This document shows, one piece after another, positions 56,858 through 64,000 of a stretch of DNA of 64,000 nt. The position numbers and the translations under genes are program-made. The DNA comes from Desulfitobacterium dichloroeliminans LMG P-21439. Lineage in GTDB: Bacteria > Bacillota > Desulfitobacteriia > Desulfitobacteriales > Desulfitobacteriaceae. Under the pieces are notes generated by a model. It was not told where the DNA came from and did not search any database. It saw only the letters and a list, made by a program, of their open reading frames with translations. Position 1 is the first letter of the stretch. Every line of letters starts with the position of its first letter. The stretch is from contig NC_019903.1 in assembly GCF_000243135.2 (NCBI RefSeq), positions 100,001-164,000 on the forward strand, given 5' to 3'.

Positions 56858-57847
56858 TCAAATAATTGATTTTCTAAGCTCTTCAGCCGATTTGCTTGAA
56901 AGATAAGCTGGGGCAATATCCACTACTGTTTTGGCACCGGCTACTCCTTCTTGATTTAACCGGTGTGCTGCCCTTGCAAAGGCAACGAGGACATTTGCTG
57001 TGAAGTCGGGGTTGGAATCCAAAGCTAATTGATATTCGATGACATGATTGTGCTCTTCATGAAGACCTGTTCGTCCATGACGAATAATTAAGCCGCCATG
57101 AGGAAGACCCGGGTGATTTTTTTCCAGTTCTTCTTCTGTAATAAAATGTATCTCTGTGTCATAGTCCGCGAAATAATTGGGCATTGTTTTTATCTCGTGT
57201 TCAATCTGCTCCTTATCGGTTCCTTCCTCAGCAACCACAAAGCACACCCGGTGATGTTTTTCCCGCGTCGAAAGCTCCGGCCTATCCCCTCTTCTAACCG
57301 CTTCGATGGCATTTTCTATCGGAATGGTGTACTGTTTTCCTTTCATGACTCCCTTAATTCTTCTGATGGCATCGGAATGTCCCTGACTGACTCCTTTTCC
57401 CCAGAAGGTATAAGTATTGCCCTCCGGCAGGATAGCCTCGGCATATAAGCGATTAATCGAGAACATTCCGGGATCCCAGCCGCCGGCGATGATGCAGATC
57501 TTTTGAGCTTCTAAAGCATTTTCATTCATGGCAGAAAAATAGTCTGGAATCTGAGCGTGATTATCATAGCCATCAACGGTATTGAAAAGACTTGCAAATT
57601 CAGGCCCCTGAAACGGCAGATCCGACATGCTTCCGCCACAAAGCACCATAACATCAATCTGTTCCGTCATTTTTTTAGCCTCGTCCATTGTGTAGACGGC
57701 GACTGCCCTGGTGACGGTTTCGATTGTTGAAGGATTCCGCCGTGTAAAAATACCCACCAGCTCCATGTCTTCATTTTGACGAATTCCTAACTCCACGCTT
57801 TTTCCAAGGTTTCCATAACCGACAATACCAATTCTAATCTTATTCAT
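56858..57847 (-). CDS. ddh: meso-Diaminopimelate D-dehydrogenase
   Basis: 329 residues. It makes meso-diaminopimelate from tetrahydrodipicolinate in one NADPH-dependent step for lysine and peptidoglycan. The NADP-binding start IRIGIVGYGNLGKSVELGIR lies at 4-23. Typical family parts follow: VLCGGSMSDLPFQGPEFASL near 89, IIAGGWDPGMFSINRLYAEA near 119, and the substrate region WGKGVSQGHSDAIRRIKGV near 148. aagggggaatcg precedes ATG. It is divergent from the corrinoid operon. Confidence 0.93.
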   Translation of the reverse strand: MNKIRIGIVGYGNLGKSVELGIRQNEDMELVGIFTRRNPSTIETVTRAVAVYTMDEAKKMTEQIDVMVLCGGSMSDLPFQGPEFASLFNTVDGYDNHAQIPDYFSAMNENALEAQKICIIAGGWDPGMFSINRLYAEAILPEGNTYTFWGKGVSQGHSDAIRRIKGVMKGKQYTIPIENAIEAVRRGDRPELSTREKHHRVCFVVAEEGTDKEQIEHEIKTMPNYFADYDTEIHFITEEELEKNHPGLPHGGLIIRHGRTGLHEEHNHVIEYQLALDSNPDFTANVLVAFARAAHRLNQEGVAGAKTVVDIAPAYLSSKSAEELRKSII

Positions 57848-57900
57848 TGACGATTCCCCCTTGTATCTATTCTAACTCGTGTTATTGCATACGTAAAAGT

Positions 57901-57937
57901 AAAAATACTGTTGATAAAGTGGGTCAACAGTATTTTT
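57901..57937 (-). terminator. Terminator-like hairpin in ddh leader
   Basis: aaaaatactgttga (57901-57914) and its exact complement (57924-57937) have T runs on both sides. It lies between two divergent genes, where no transcript should end, so it may act as an attenuator in the ddh leader or as an operator. Confidence 0.5.
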
Positions 57938-58066
57938 TTCTATACTGCTTGGTATTTACTAAAATAGAGGTGTATAGTCGTTTTTGAGAGAATAGAGAGA
58001 ATAAGAATACCCCAGAGCGGGCCAAATTTTGATCGGAAGCTGTGCATTTTACAAGGAGGTGAGGGT

Positions 58067-58723
58067 TTGCACAATGTAGCTGATTTAGTCGAAAACGTCA
58101 TACAAGGGAATGCTAAGGAATCCGTTATTATCGCAAGAGGTTTATTAGCCGGTGGGCATAGCATACCTCGAATAGTCGAAGGATTAACCAGGGCCTTAGA
58201 TTCCTTAGATGCCAAATGCCATCTGAATCAATTTAATCTATTGGAAATATTGTTAGCGGCAAGAGCTATGAAAGAAGTCGTGGATGAGGTGGTCTGTCAG
58301 GAGATCGAGAAATCCCCAACAGAGTTTGGTTCAATGGGGAAAAAGGGCGTATTTGTGATCGGCACTATTCAAGGAGATATTCATGATCTGGGAAAAAACA
58401 TCGTCGTGACCCTCTTAAGAACGGTAGGTTATAAGGTCATCGATTTGGGTAAAGATATTCCGCCTGCCCAATTTGTCGTGACAGCTAAAGAAGAGAAGGC
58501 GAATTTTATCGGGGTGAGCAGTTTGATTTTTTCTTCAGCGGCGAGCATTCGCGAGATTAAAAGGCTGCTGCTGGAAGAAAATATGACGAATACTATGGTG
58601 ATAGCCGGAGGTGCTGCTGTTAAGCAAGTAGAAAAGGAAGATTTAAATGTCGATATGATTGCGGAAGATGCTTTTGAACTGATTAGATTCCTCCAGGTTT
58701 TAGAAGGGAATGTGGCAGAGTGA
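58067..58723 (+). CDS. Corrinoid (B12-binding) methyltransferase protein, MtaC/MtbC-like
   Basis: 218 residues. A helical cap domain (1-90) and a B12-binding Rossmann domain carry the cobalt ligand motif GDIHDLGKNIV near 109-119, then GVSSLIFSSA and VIAGGAAV. It holds the methyl-cobamide between a substrate methyltransferase and an acceptor methyltransferase. TTG start with aaggaggtgag upstream. It overlaps the methyltransferase gene by four bases. No substrate-specific methyltransferase (MtaB, MtvB or similar) and no reductive activator are nearby, so the methyl donor is unknown. Confidence 0.88.
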   Translation: MHNVADLVENVIQGNAKESVIIARGLLAGGHSIPRIVEGLTRALDSLDAKCHLNQFNLLEILLAARAMKEVVDEVVCQEIEKSPTEFGSMGKKGVFVIGTIQGDIHDLGKNIVVTLLRTVGYKVIDLGKDIPPAQFVVTAKEEKANFIGVSSLIFSSAASIREIKRLLLEENMTNTMVIAGGAAVKQVEKEDLNVDMIAEDAFELIRFLQVLEGNVAE

Positions 58724-59730
58724 ATCGATTGCAAAGATTTATGGCTGTTTTGAAAGGTAATTCTTTTCAGGATACTCTCTGCATGCCATTGGTATTTGGT
58801 GGTGCAGCATTTTTAACAGATGTTAAGTTAAGGCAATACCTGCAAAACGGAGAGGTCCTAGGGCAATGTCAGCTAAACTCACAACAGCGATTCGATTATG
58901 ACGCCGTTTTCGTATACGGAGATAATTGTGTCGAAGCGGAAGCCTTAGGGGCAAAGGTGTATTTTCCGGAAAATGCTTATCCTTATCTAAAAGAGTATAT
59001 ACTGGAGGACCCCGGCCAGCTAAGGGAATTGCCGGTTATTGATCCGCGCCAAGACGGCAGGATGCCGGAATTATTGCGGGCAGCTGAATACTTAAGGACT
59101 GAGCTCGGAGACCATCTGCCTATTGTTGGAGTTGTCTTAGGGCCTATGAGCATCGCGAGCCAATTGATGGGATTGGAAAGGCTCCTTTATCTATTGCTTG
59201 ATTCGCCTTGTGAATTTGAAAACGTGATAAAATACACTTCCGAGATCTCCCAGAAATTTGGCATGTCTTTACTTGCCCATGGTGTTCATATGACAGCAGT
59301 TATCGATCCCAGTGCTTCAGAAAGCATTATTCCCGGCGAGGTTTTTGTTCGCTATCTCTTGCCTCACCTGCGCGAGACTTTCGCTCACTTCAGGGAGGCC
59401 GGTGCATTGGCCTGTTGGTTGATGATTACTGGAAATACTCAAGGTTTTTTACCGTATTATGGACAATGTGGAATAGAAATTGCAAGTATAGATTATGAAG
59501 TTCCCCTCACGGAAGCATTGAAATGGGGAGAAAATCTGACAATTGCCGGTAATATTAAACCATATAGCTTTATTAATAAATCCTCCAAGGATATATTTTG
59601 CCGGAGCCAAGAATTGATTCATCAGGCAATGGGCAGAAAGCGGTTTATTTTAAGCTCCGGATGTGAAATACCGCTGGATTCAAAACCGGAGAATCTTGCT
59701 GCCTTCGTCCGAGGGGCTAAAGGTAGGTGA
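58720..59730 (+). CDS. UroD-family methyltransferase (MtaA/CmuA-like)
   Basis: 336 residues of uroporphyrinogen decarboxylase fold. Family features include the block PIVGVVLGPMSIASQLMGLE near 133, a central LACWLMITGNTQGFLPYYGQ near 227, and the zinc-region C-terminus FILSSGCEIPLDSKPENLAA near 306. In corrinoid systems these enzymes move the methyl group from the corrinoid protein to a thiol or tetrahydrofolate. True UroD is excluded by the partner gene and the divergent start. GTG start overlaps the corrinoid gene stop. The next gene overlaps its end. Confidence 0.8.
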   Translation: MNRLQRFMAVLKGNSFQDTLCMPLVFGGAAFLTDVKLRQYLQNGEVLGQCQLNSQQRFDYDAVFVYGDNCVEAEALGAKVYFPENAYPYLKEYILEDPGQLRELPVIDPRQDGRMPELLRAAEYLRTELGDHLPIVGVVLGPMSIASQLMGLERLLYLLLDSPCEFENVIKYTSEISQKFGMSLLAHGVHMTAVIDPSASESIIPGEVFVRYLLPHLRETFAHFREAGALACWLMITGNTQGFLPYYGQCGIEIASIDYEVPLTEALKWGENLTIAGNIKPYSFINKSSKDIFCRSQELIHQAMGRKRFILSSGCEIPLDSKPENLAAFVRGAKGR

Positions 59731-59735
59731 TTAAT

Positions 59736-61034
59736 ATGGGTCAGCATCATAACACGGCTTTATCTACTGAAGAACAACTGAAGAAACAGATTGTTGCTCT
59801 CCATAAGATCAACAATATAACCGGTTTTCTACCATTAAATATTGCTGAAATGCTGCCGGTGATTAAAAAAGAGATGGAAGACATTTTTGCGGATTTTGAA
59901 TGTAATATCAATGTGTTTGCCGGAAAATCCAATTGCTGTACCTTAGAGGAAGGTAGCTGCAAAGCTTTAAGGGATCAATTACCCATGCTTGCAGAGCAAG
60001 ATCAAAGCTGCCCTTGCTATACAGGGAAGGTCTGCCAGAAAACTTACCTGGCCCATATTTGTGTGCCGCTAACTGCCGGTACGGAAGTATTGGGAGTGAT
60101 TACCCTTAAAAGCATGAGGAGGCAAGGACTAAGCCGAGATTTGCTTGAATTGCTCCTGGCCATTGCCAATCAGGTAGCGGCGACCATCCAGAGATCCCAA
60201 TTACTTAATCATCTTGCTCAAGAAAAGAGAAATCTCGAAAATGCTAACAATGAAATTACCCAGCTGAATACAGAATTGATGAGCACTATTAAAGAATTGA
60301 AAAGGACACAGATGCAGCTGATCTACTCGGAACGCCTGGCTGCCGCCGGCAGATTAGCGGCTAATCTTACTCATGAGATCAACAATCCGATCGGGATAAT
60401 CCTGTCAAGATTAGAATGGTTGCTCCTAGAGGCTCCGGAAAGTGAATTACCGGAGGAGGTCGTGAGAGATTTGCAGGTTATCAAAAAGCATACGGACCGG
60501 ATTGCCCATATTACCCGGGGGTTGCTATCCTTTTCCAGGAGAACGAAAAATGAAACGAGTTTAGTAAATTTAGAGAAACTGATCAAGGAAACAGTGGCTT
60601 GGCTGGAAAGGCAATTTTCTAGGAAGGATATTATGCTTGCTTTAAACCTGAATCCGCTGCCGCAAGTCATGGGTAATAGGGATCAACTGGAACAGGTTCT
60701 GGTCAATATCTTAACCAATGCTAAGGATGCACTACCAAAAGGAGGACAAATTACGATTGCAGCTAAGCATGATTCCGAGCAGAAGCTTATTCAGATCGAT
60801 GTTGCCGATACTGGTACGGGAATACCGGAGGAAATAATGAATACAATCTTCGATCCTTTTTTTAGTACAAAGGACAAAGAATTGGGCACGGGGCTGGGAC
60901 TGCCCATCAGCTTAACGATTATGAAAGAGCATGAGGGTTTTTTGAGGATGGCGAGCACTCCCGGTGAAGGCAGCTGTTTTAGCATGATATTACCCTGTGC
61001 CCCTATGCATGAGGAAGGTGAGCGGAATGGGTAA
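59736..61034 (+). CDS. Sensor histidine kinase with cysteine-rich GAF domain
   Basis: About 432 residues, with no membrane segment. A GAF-like sensor (about 25-160) holds eight cysteines at about 56, 67, 68, 75, 92, 94, 100 and 109. A coiled coil (about 165-205) precedes the H box LAANLTHEINNPIGIILSRL near 207-226. The ATPase boxes are VLVNILTNAKDAL near 325, VADTGTGIPEE near 352 and GTGLGLPIS near 385. It should phosphorylate the regulator that follows. The start at 59736 has aggtaggtg upstream. It is cotranscribed with the methyltransferase genes, so it may sense their substrate or the redox state of the corrinoid or an iron-sulfur centre. Confidence 0.85.
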   Translation: MGQHHNTALSTEEQLKKQIVALHKINNITGFLPLNIAEMLPVIKKEMEDIFADFECNINVFAGKSNCCTLEEGSCKALRDQLPMLAEQDQSCPCYTGKVCQKTYLAHICVPLTAGTEVLGVITLKSMRRQGLSRDLLELLLAIANQVAATIQRSQLLNHLAQEKRNLENANNEITQLNTELMSTIKELKRTQMQLIYSERLAAAGRLAANLTHEINNPIGIILSRLEWLLLEAPESELPEEVVRDLQVIKKHTDRIAHITRGLLSFSRRTKNETSLVNLEKLIKETVAWLERQFSRKDIMLALNLNPLPQVMGNRDQLEQVLVNILTNAKDALPKGGQITIAAKHDSEQKLIQIDVADTGTGIPEEIMNTIFDPFFSTKDKELGTGLGLPISLTIMKEHEGFLRMASTPGEGSCFSMILPCAPMHEEGERNG

Positions 61035-62415
61035 GGTGCGCCATATTGTCGTCATTGATGATGAGTCAGATATGCTAGAAACATGTGCTAGGGTTATCCA
61101 CCGCATGGGCTACGACTGTACAACCTTTGACGATGGTTGTGAAGCTATAGAGGAAATCTGTAAAATTCAGCCGGACTTGATTATAACCGATATCAAAATG
61201 CCCGGATGTGATGGTTTTGAAGTGTTAGAGAAGGCTAAGGCCTGTGTCCCCCAGGCGAGAGTAGTTGTCATCACGGGATATGCTACGGTGGATTCCGCCG
61301 TACAAGCCATGAAGGAAGGGGCTTATGATTACCTTTCCAAGCCATTCCCTATCGAACAGTTACAGATGACAATCAATAAAGCCCTTCAACACATCGCCTT
61401 AACGGAGGAAAACCAATTGCTCCGCGCCCAGCTACAGGAGGGCCTTAACACCGATAATATTATCGGTGCCCGGGGCGGGCTGCAAGGAATCTTTGCAACA
61501 ATCGGCAAGATTTCCAACAGCGATGCTTCCATTCTTATTTTGGGTGAAAGCGGTACCGGCAAAGAAGTAATCGCCCGAGCTATTCACAAAAACAGCAGGC
61601 GTTCCACCGGTCCTTTCATTCCGGTGGATTGTGCTTCCTTGCCGGAAAATCTTTTGGAAAGTGAGCTCTTTGGCCATGAAAGGGGATCCTTTACCGGAGC
61701 TAATACTACCAAGCAGGGATTATTGGAAATGGCTCATGGGGGAACACTTTTCCTAGATGAATTGGGGGAGCTGACTCTCGCCATGCAGGCGAAGTTGTTA
61801 AGAACCTTAGAAGAGCGAGCGATCAGACGAGTCGGCGGTAATCGTCTGATTAATGTGGATATTCGAATTGTCGCGGCTACTAACCGTGATTTAGAGGAAG
61901 CAGTTCTTCGCAAGGAGTTTAGAGAAGATCTCTATTATCGAATCAATGTCATTACTTTGAAGCTACCGCTCCTGCGTGAGCGCCAGCAGGATATCCCCTT
62001 ACTTGTTAATCATTTTTGTAGGAAATTTGCCCAGGATATGAACAAGAAAGTGGCCGGATTCACACCTGAGGCCCTAAAGATAATGAGGGAATATCCCTGG
62101 CCGGGCAATATCCGCGAGCTGCGAAATGTCGTGGAAAGGGCTATTTCCTTAGCAGACTCGGAGCTGGTCGAGGTCCGTGATCTACCCCAGAAGATCATCG
62201 ATGGACAAGAAGAAATCCTCACTGAACAGGAGGATTTGGGTTCGCTTTCTTTTCACGCGGCCAAAGATATTTGGTTGAGGAGGTTTGAAATAAAGTACCT
62301 TGAGGAGCTCTTAAATAAGCATAATGGTAATATTACGCAGGCGGCAAAATCAGCCGGTATCGACCGGAAAACAATCCATCGGCTGATCAATAAGTATGAT
62401 TTGCCGATGAGTTAA
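61027..62415 (+). CDS. Sigma-54-dependent response regulator (NtrC family)
   Basis: 462 residues. Receiver domain 1-120 with phosphorylatable aspartate in LIITDIKMPGCDGFEVL near 54. AAA+ sigma-54 activator domain about 140-375 with Walker A LGESGTGKEVIARAIH, the sigma-54 contact loop ERGSFTGANTTKQG and Walker B GGTLFLDELGEL. C-terminal Fis-type helix-turn-helix near 425-460 (GNITQAAKSAGIDRKTIHRL). The start at 61027 follows ggaaggtgag and overlaps the kinase by eight bases. The pair probably controls sigma-54 promoters of corrinoid-dependent methyl metabolism; no such promoter was found here. Confidence 0.9.
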   Translation: MGKVRHIVVIDDESDMLETCARVIHRMGYDCTTFDDGCEAIEEICKIQPDLIITDIKMPGCDGFEVLEKAKACVPQARVVVITGYATVDSAVQAMKEGAYDYLSKPFPIEQLQMTINKALQHIALTEENQLLRAQLQEGLNTDNIIGARGGLQGIFATIGKISNSDASILILGESGTGKEVIARAIHKNSRRSTGPFIPVDCASLPENLLESELFGHERGSFTGANTTKQGLLEMAHGGTLFLDELGELTLAMQAKLLRTLEERAIRRVGGNRLINVDIRIVAATNRDLEEAVLRKEFREDLYYRINVITLKLPLLRERQQDIPLLVNHFCRKFAQDMNKKVAGFTPEALKIMREYPWPGNIRELRNVVERAISLADSELVEVRDLPQKIIDGQEEILTEQEDLGSLSFHAAKDIWLRRFEIKYLEELLNKHNGNITQAAKSAGIDRKTIHRLINKYDLPMS

Positions 62416-62972
62416 GATTTTAACTCGTCTAAAGAAATCGTGAATTCTTTTGTACCGGGTGCCCCCTCCTCATTAATCTTATAAGGGATCTTTAAGCTCA
62501 ATTCTTTAACAGTGGTGATCTCCTTTTCGTTAACGGGGAATGTGATAAAACCCTGTTGAACCCGTGCAGGCGGATAAGTACCACCGAGACTTGAGGTAAG
62601 TGTGAGATCAGGTTTGGTAATCTCCCCACTGTCGATGGTCATTTCCCAATCCTCAGGGTAAAGTATTTGGTCTATTTCAGAGGTATTGCCAATTTCAATA
62701 CCGAGGGCAATTTTGCCAAGTGGCGCATCTTCCGAAGGATCGGTATTCCTGACCAGGCTAACATTGATGATCCTAAGCTTCATGGTTTCCATATCAACTA
62801 TTTCGTTTAGATCAAGGGTTTGGCTATAAACCTCAACTTCCCTTCCCTCTAAAGATGGATTGGGAGATAAAGCAGAGTCTTGGCCCGTTTTCGTGCTCCC
62901 GGTGCAGCCACCGGCTAGTAAAGCAATGCTTGCTACAATGCTGAGTATTACCTTAGTGGGAAATCCTTTCAT
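62412..62972 (-). CDS. Lipoprotein of unknown function
   Basis: 186 residues. A lipoprotein signal peptide ends in a lipobox LAGGC (Cys at about 23), followed by a linker and a beta-rich domain from about 45. The domain shows KLRIINVSLVRNTDPSEDAP, then IALGIEIGNTSEIDQILYPE, and resembles the DUF4352/DUF5067 immunoglobulin-like group. Predicted to sit on the outer face of the membrane. aagggagtag precedes ATG. It overlaps the regulator gene by four bases, tail to tail. Confidence 0.7.
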   Translation of the reverse strand: MKGFPTKVILSIVASIALLAGGCTGSTKTGQDSALSPNPSLEGREVEVYSQTLDLNEIVDMETMKLRIINVSLVRNTDPSEDAPLGKIALGIEIGNTSEIDQILYPEDWEMTIDSGEITKPDLTLTSSLGGTYPPARVQQGFITFPVNEKEITTVKELSLKIPYKINEEGAPGTKEFTISLDELKS

Positions 62973-63393
62973 GATTAACTACTCCCTTCATATTACAATC
63001 ATACCAGGTCTCAAAAATGCTCTTGCTCCTAGGCAAGGGCTTTTTTAATGTCCCAAGACCTATTTCTACCTATTGTAAATGCAAAAAGCATACCAACCAG
63101 ATTCTAGGGAAACACTGGTTTCCTCGGGTTTGCTATTGTGAGAATAGGGACATTTGAGGGACGCGAGTGGGACATTTATGCCCCGATTTCTAAGCGCCCG
63201 GAGGCAAGAGTATATTCGCAATATCCTCTCAATCACAGTTTAATCATACTTTTATCACATTTTAACCACAGGTTGGCAGCCTACAGTTTTCCATGGCATG
63301 GTATTTGCAAATTGAACTAGTAATAACCTTCTCAATATCTCAGGTAAGAGGGCGGCCATGATTTGCAAATATGGAACAGTTGGAGGTGATTAA
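62973..63393 (+). other. Intergenic region with hairpin and paired palindromes
   Basis: About 420 bases between divergent genes. It holds a terminator-like hairpin gctcttgc / gcaagggc followed by six T (about 63019-63046), a direct repeat gggacattt (63148-63156 and 63170-63178) and two copies of the palindrome atttgcaaat (63303-63312 and 63361-63370) near the start of the permease gene. Confidence 0.5.
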
Positions 63394-64000
63394 ATGTTTG
63401 GGAAGCTAATTTTGCGCAATATCAGAAGACGACCCTGGCAGCAAGGACTGACGCTATTTGTGGTCGCCGCTTGTACAGCTGCCCTGGTAACCGGAATACT
63501 TTTGGTCTGGGGCATTGAAAGGGCGGGTCAAGGTGCCGTCGATAATCTGGGTGCGGATGTTATGGCAATACCGGCGGATGCTCACTTTGAACCCGGTCAG
63601 ATCCTCTTTACAGGAGCCCCCGCCAATATTTACATGGATGCCAAGGTGCTGGAGGAGATTGAGAAGATTCCCGGTATTGAAGGAATTACCGCGCAGTTTT
63701 TCAGTCAGACACTGAATCAAAGCTGTTGCAGCCTTCCCGAAGAATACCGGTTAGTAGGCTATGACCCTCAAACGGATTTTCTAGTCCGGAATTTATTAGC
63801 GAAAGGGGTGGGTCGAGATTTAAAAGAAACGGAGGTTATCGTCGGGGGTAATGTGCCTGCTTTTCTGGGTGACAGGGTTGTGATTCTAGCGGAGGCTTTT
63901 GATGTAGCCGGTTATCTGAAACCGCTGGGAGGAAGCATTGACGATACGATCTTTGTGCCCATCACGACAGCCCGGAGACTGGCCGGGGCAAGTCCGTACT
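63394..64000 (+). CDS. FtsX-like ABC transporter permease, N-terminal part (runs off window)
   Basis: 202 codons are open to the window end. An N-terminal basic stretch (MFGKLILRNIRRRPWQQG) and one membrane segment (LFVVAACTAALVTGILLVWG) are followed by an extracytoplasmic domain of the MacB-PCD type (NLGADVMAIPADAHF, IPGIEGITAQFFSQTLNQSC). Such permeases pair with a MacB-like ATPase, which would be expected just outside the window. A CC pair (SCCSLPEEY) also occurs in related permease operons, but I cannot assign a substrate. The ATG at 63394 has tggaggtgat upstream. Confidence 0.8.
   Translation, partial: MFGKLILRNIRRRPWQQGLTLFVVAACTAALVTGILLVWGIERAGQGAVDNLGADVMAIPADAHFEPGQILFTGAPANIYMDAKVLEEIEKIPGIEGITAQFFSQTLNQSCCSLPEEYRLVGYDPQTDFLVRNLLAKGVGRDLKETEVIVGGNVPAFLGDRVVILAEAFDVAGYLKPLGGSIDDTIFVPITTARRLAGASPY

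Overview
The window looks like a chromosomal piece of a low- to mid-GC, spore-forming, anaerobic Firmicute of the Desulfitobacterium/Desulfosporosinus type (Peptococcaceae sensu lato). This is inference from gene content, not from a database match. The clues are a YtxC-like sporulation protein upstream of a T-box-controlled thrS, meso-diaminopimelate dehydrogenase, a corrinoid protein with a UroD-type methyltransferase, bacteriohemerythrin, a seven-subunit Mrp antiporter and strong Firmicute ribosome binding sites.

Layout. 1-2.2 kb: the 3' part of a 23S rRNA gene, carrying an insertion on a long stem at the position of helix 45, then a 5S rRNA gene. 2.3-2.7 kb: a second 5S rRNA copy broken into at least four pieces by small covarying hairpin repeats, the strangest DNA in the window. 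2.8-13.5 kb: ordinary chromosomal genes (LysM protein, frameshifted ketopantoate reductase, GltS symporter, LysR regulator, FAD/Rieske oxidoreductase, Na/Pi cotransporter, GT2 glycosyltransferase, agmatinase). 13.6-14.2 kb: seven tRNA genes (Val, Asp, Phe, Gly, Cys, Leu, Val) behind one clear promoter.

14.2-35.4 kb: a 21-kb integrative element inserted in the 3' end of the last tRNA-Val gene. It is bounded by perfect 28-bp direct repeats and has paired 10-bp integrase arm-type repeats at both ends and an excisionase/integrase pair at the right end. Its cargo is a defence island. First come an XRE regulator and a four-gene DUF499 ATPase / DUF3780 / DUF1156 adenine methylase / PLD-SNF2 helicase operon. 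These are followed by a DUF2513 gene and a Gabija-type pair (OLD-TOPRIM nuclease plus UvrD-like helicase). The right half holds a SpoVS-like gene, a second tyrosine recombinase preceded by a perfect 20-bp hairpin, a small P-loop protein, an RNase H-like protein and an orphan basic protein. Three promoters there share an ACTTGATTTTC box.

35.5-64 kb: chromosome again. It carries an UMF1-type transporter and a phosphodiesterase, a HerA/DUF853 ATPase, a Usp-like protein, the mrpABCDEFG operon and an intact ketopantoate reductase. Arginine decarboxylase and spermidine synthase follow; with agmatinase at 12.6 kb they complete a route from arginine to spermidine. Next are bacteriohemerythrin, ytxC, T-box, thrS, a chemotaxis receptor, a 20-codon relic of a second thrS, ddh, a corrinoid/methyltransferase/two-component operon, a lipoprotein, and the start of an FtsX-like permease that runs off the end.

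The best candidates for undescribed biology are the hairpin repeat family that dismembers the 5S copy and the composite defence island, where an ATPase-methylase-nuclease/helicase system sits directly beside Gabija.
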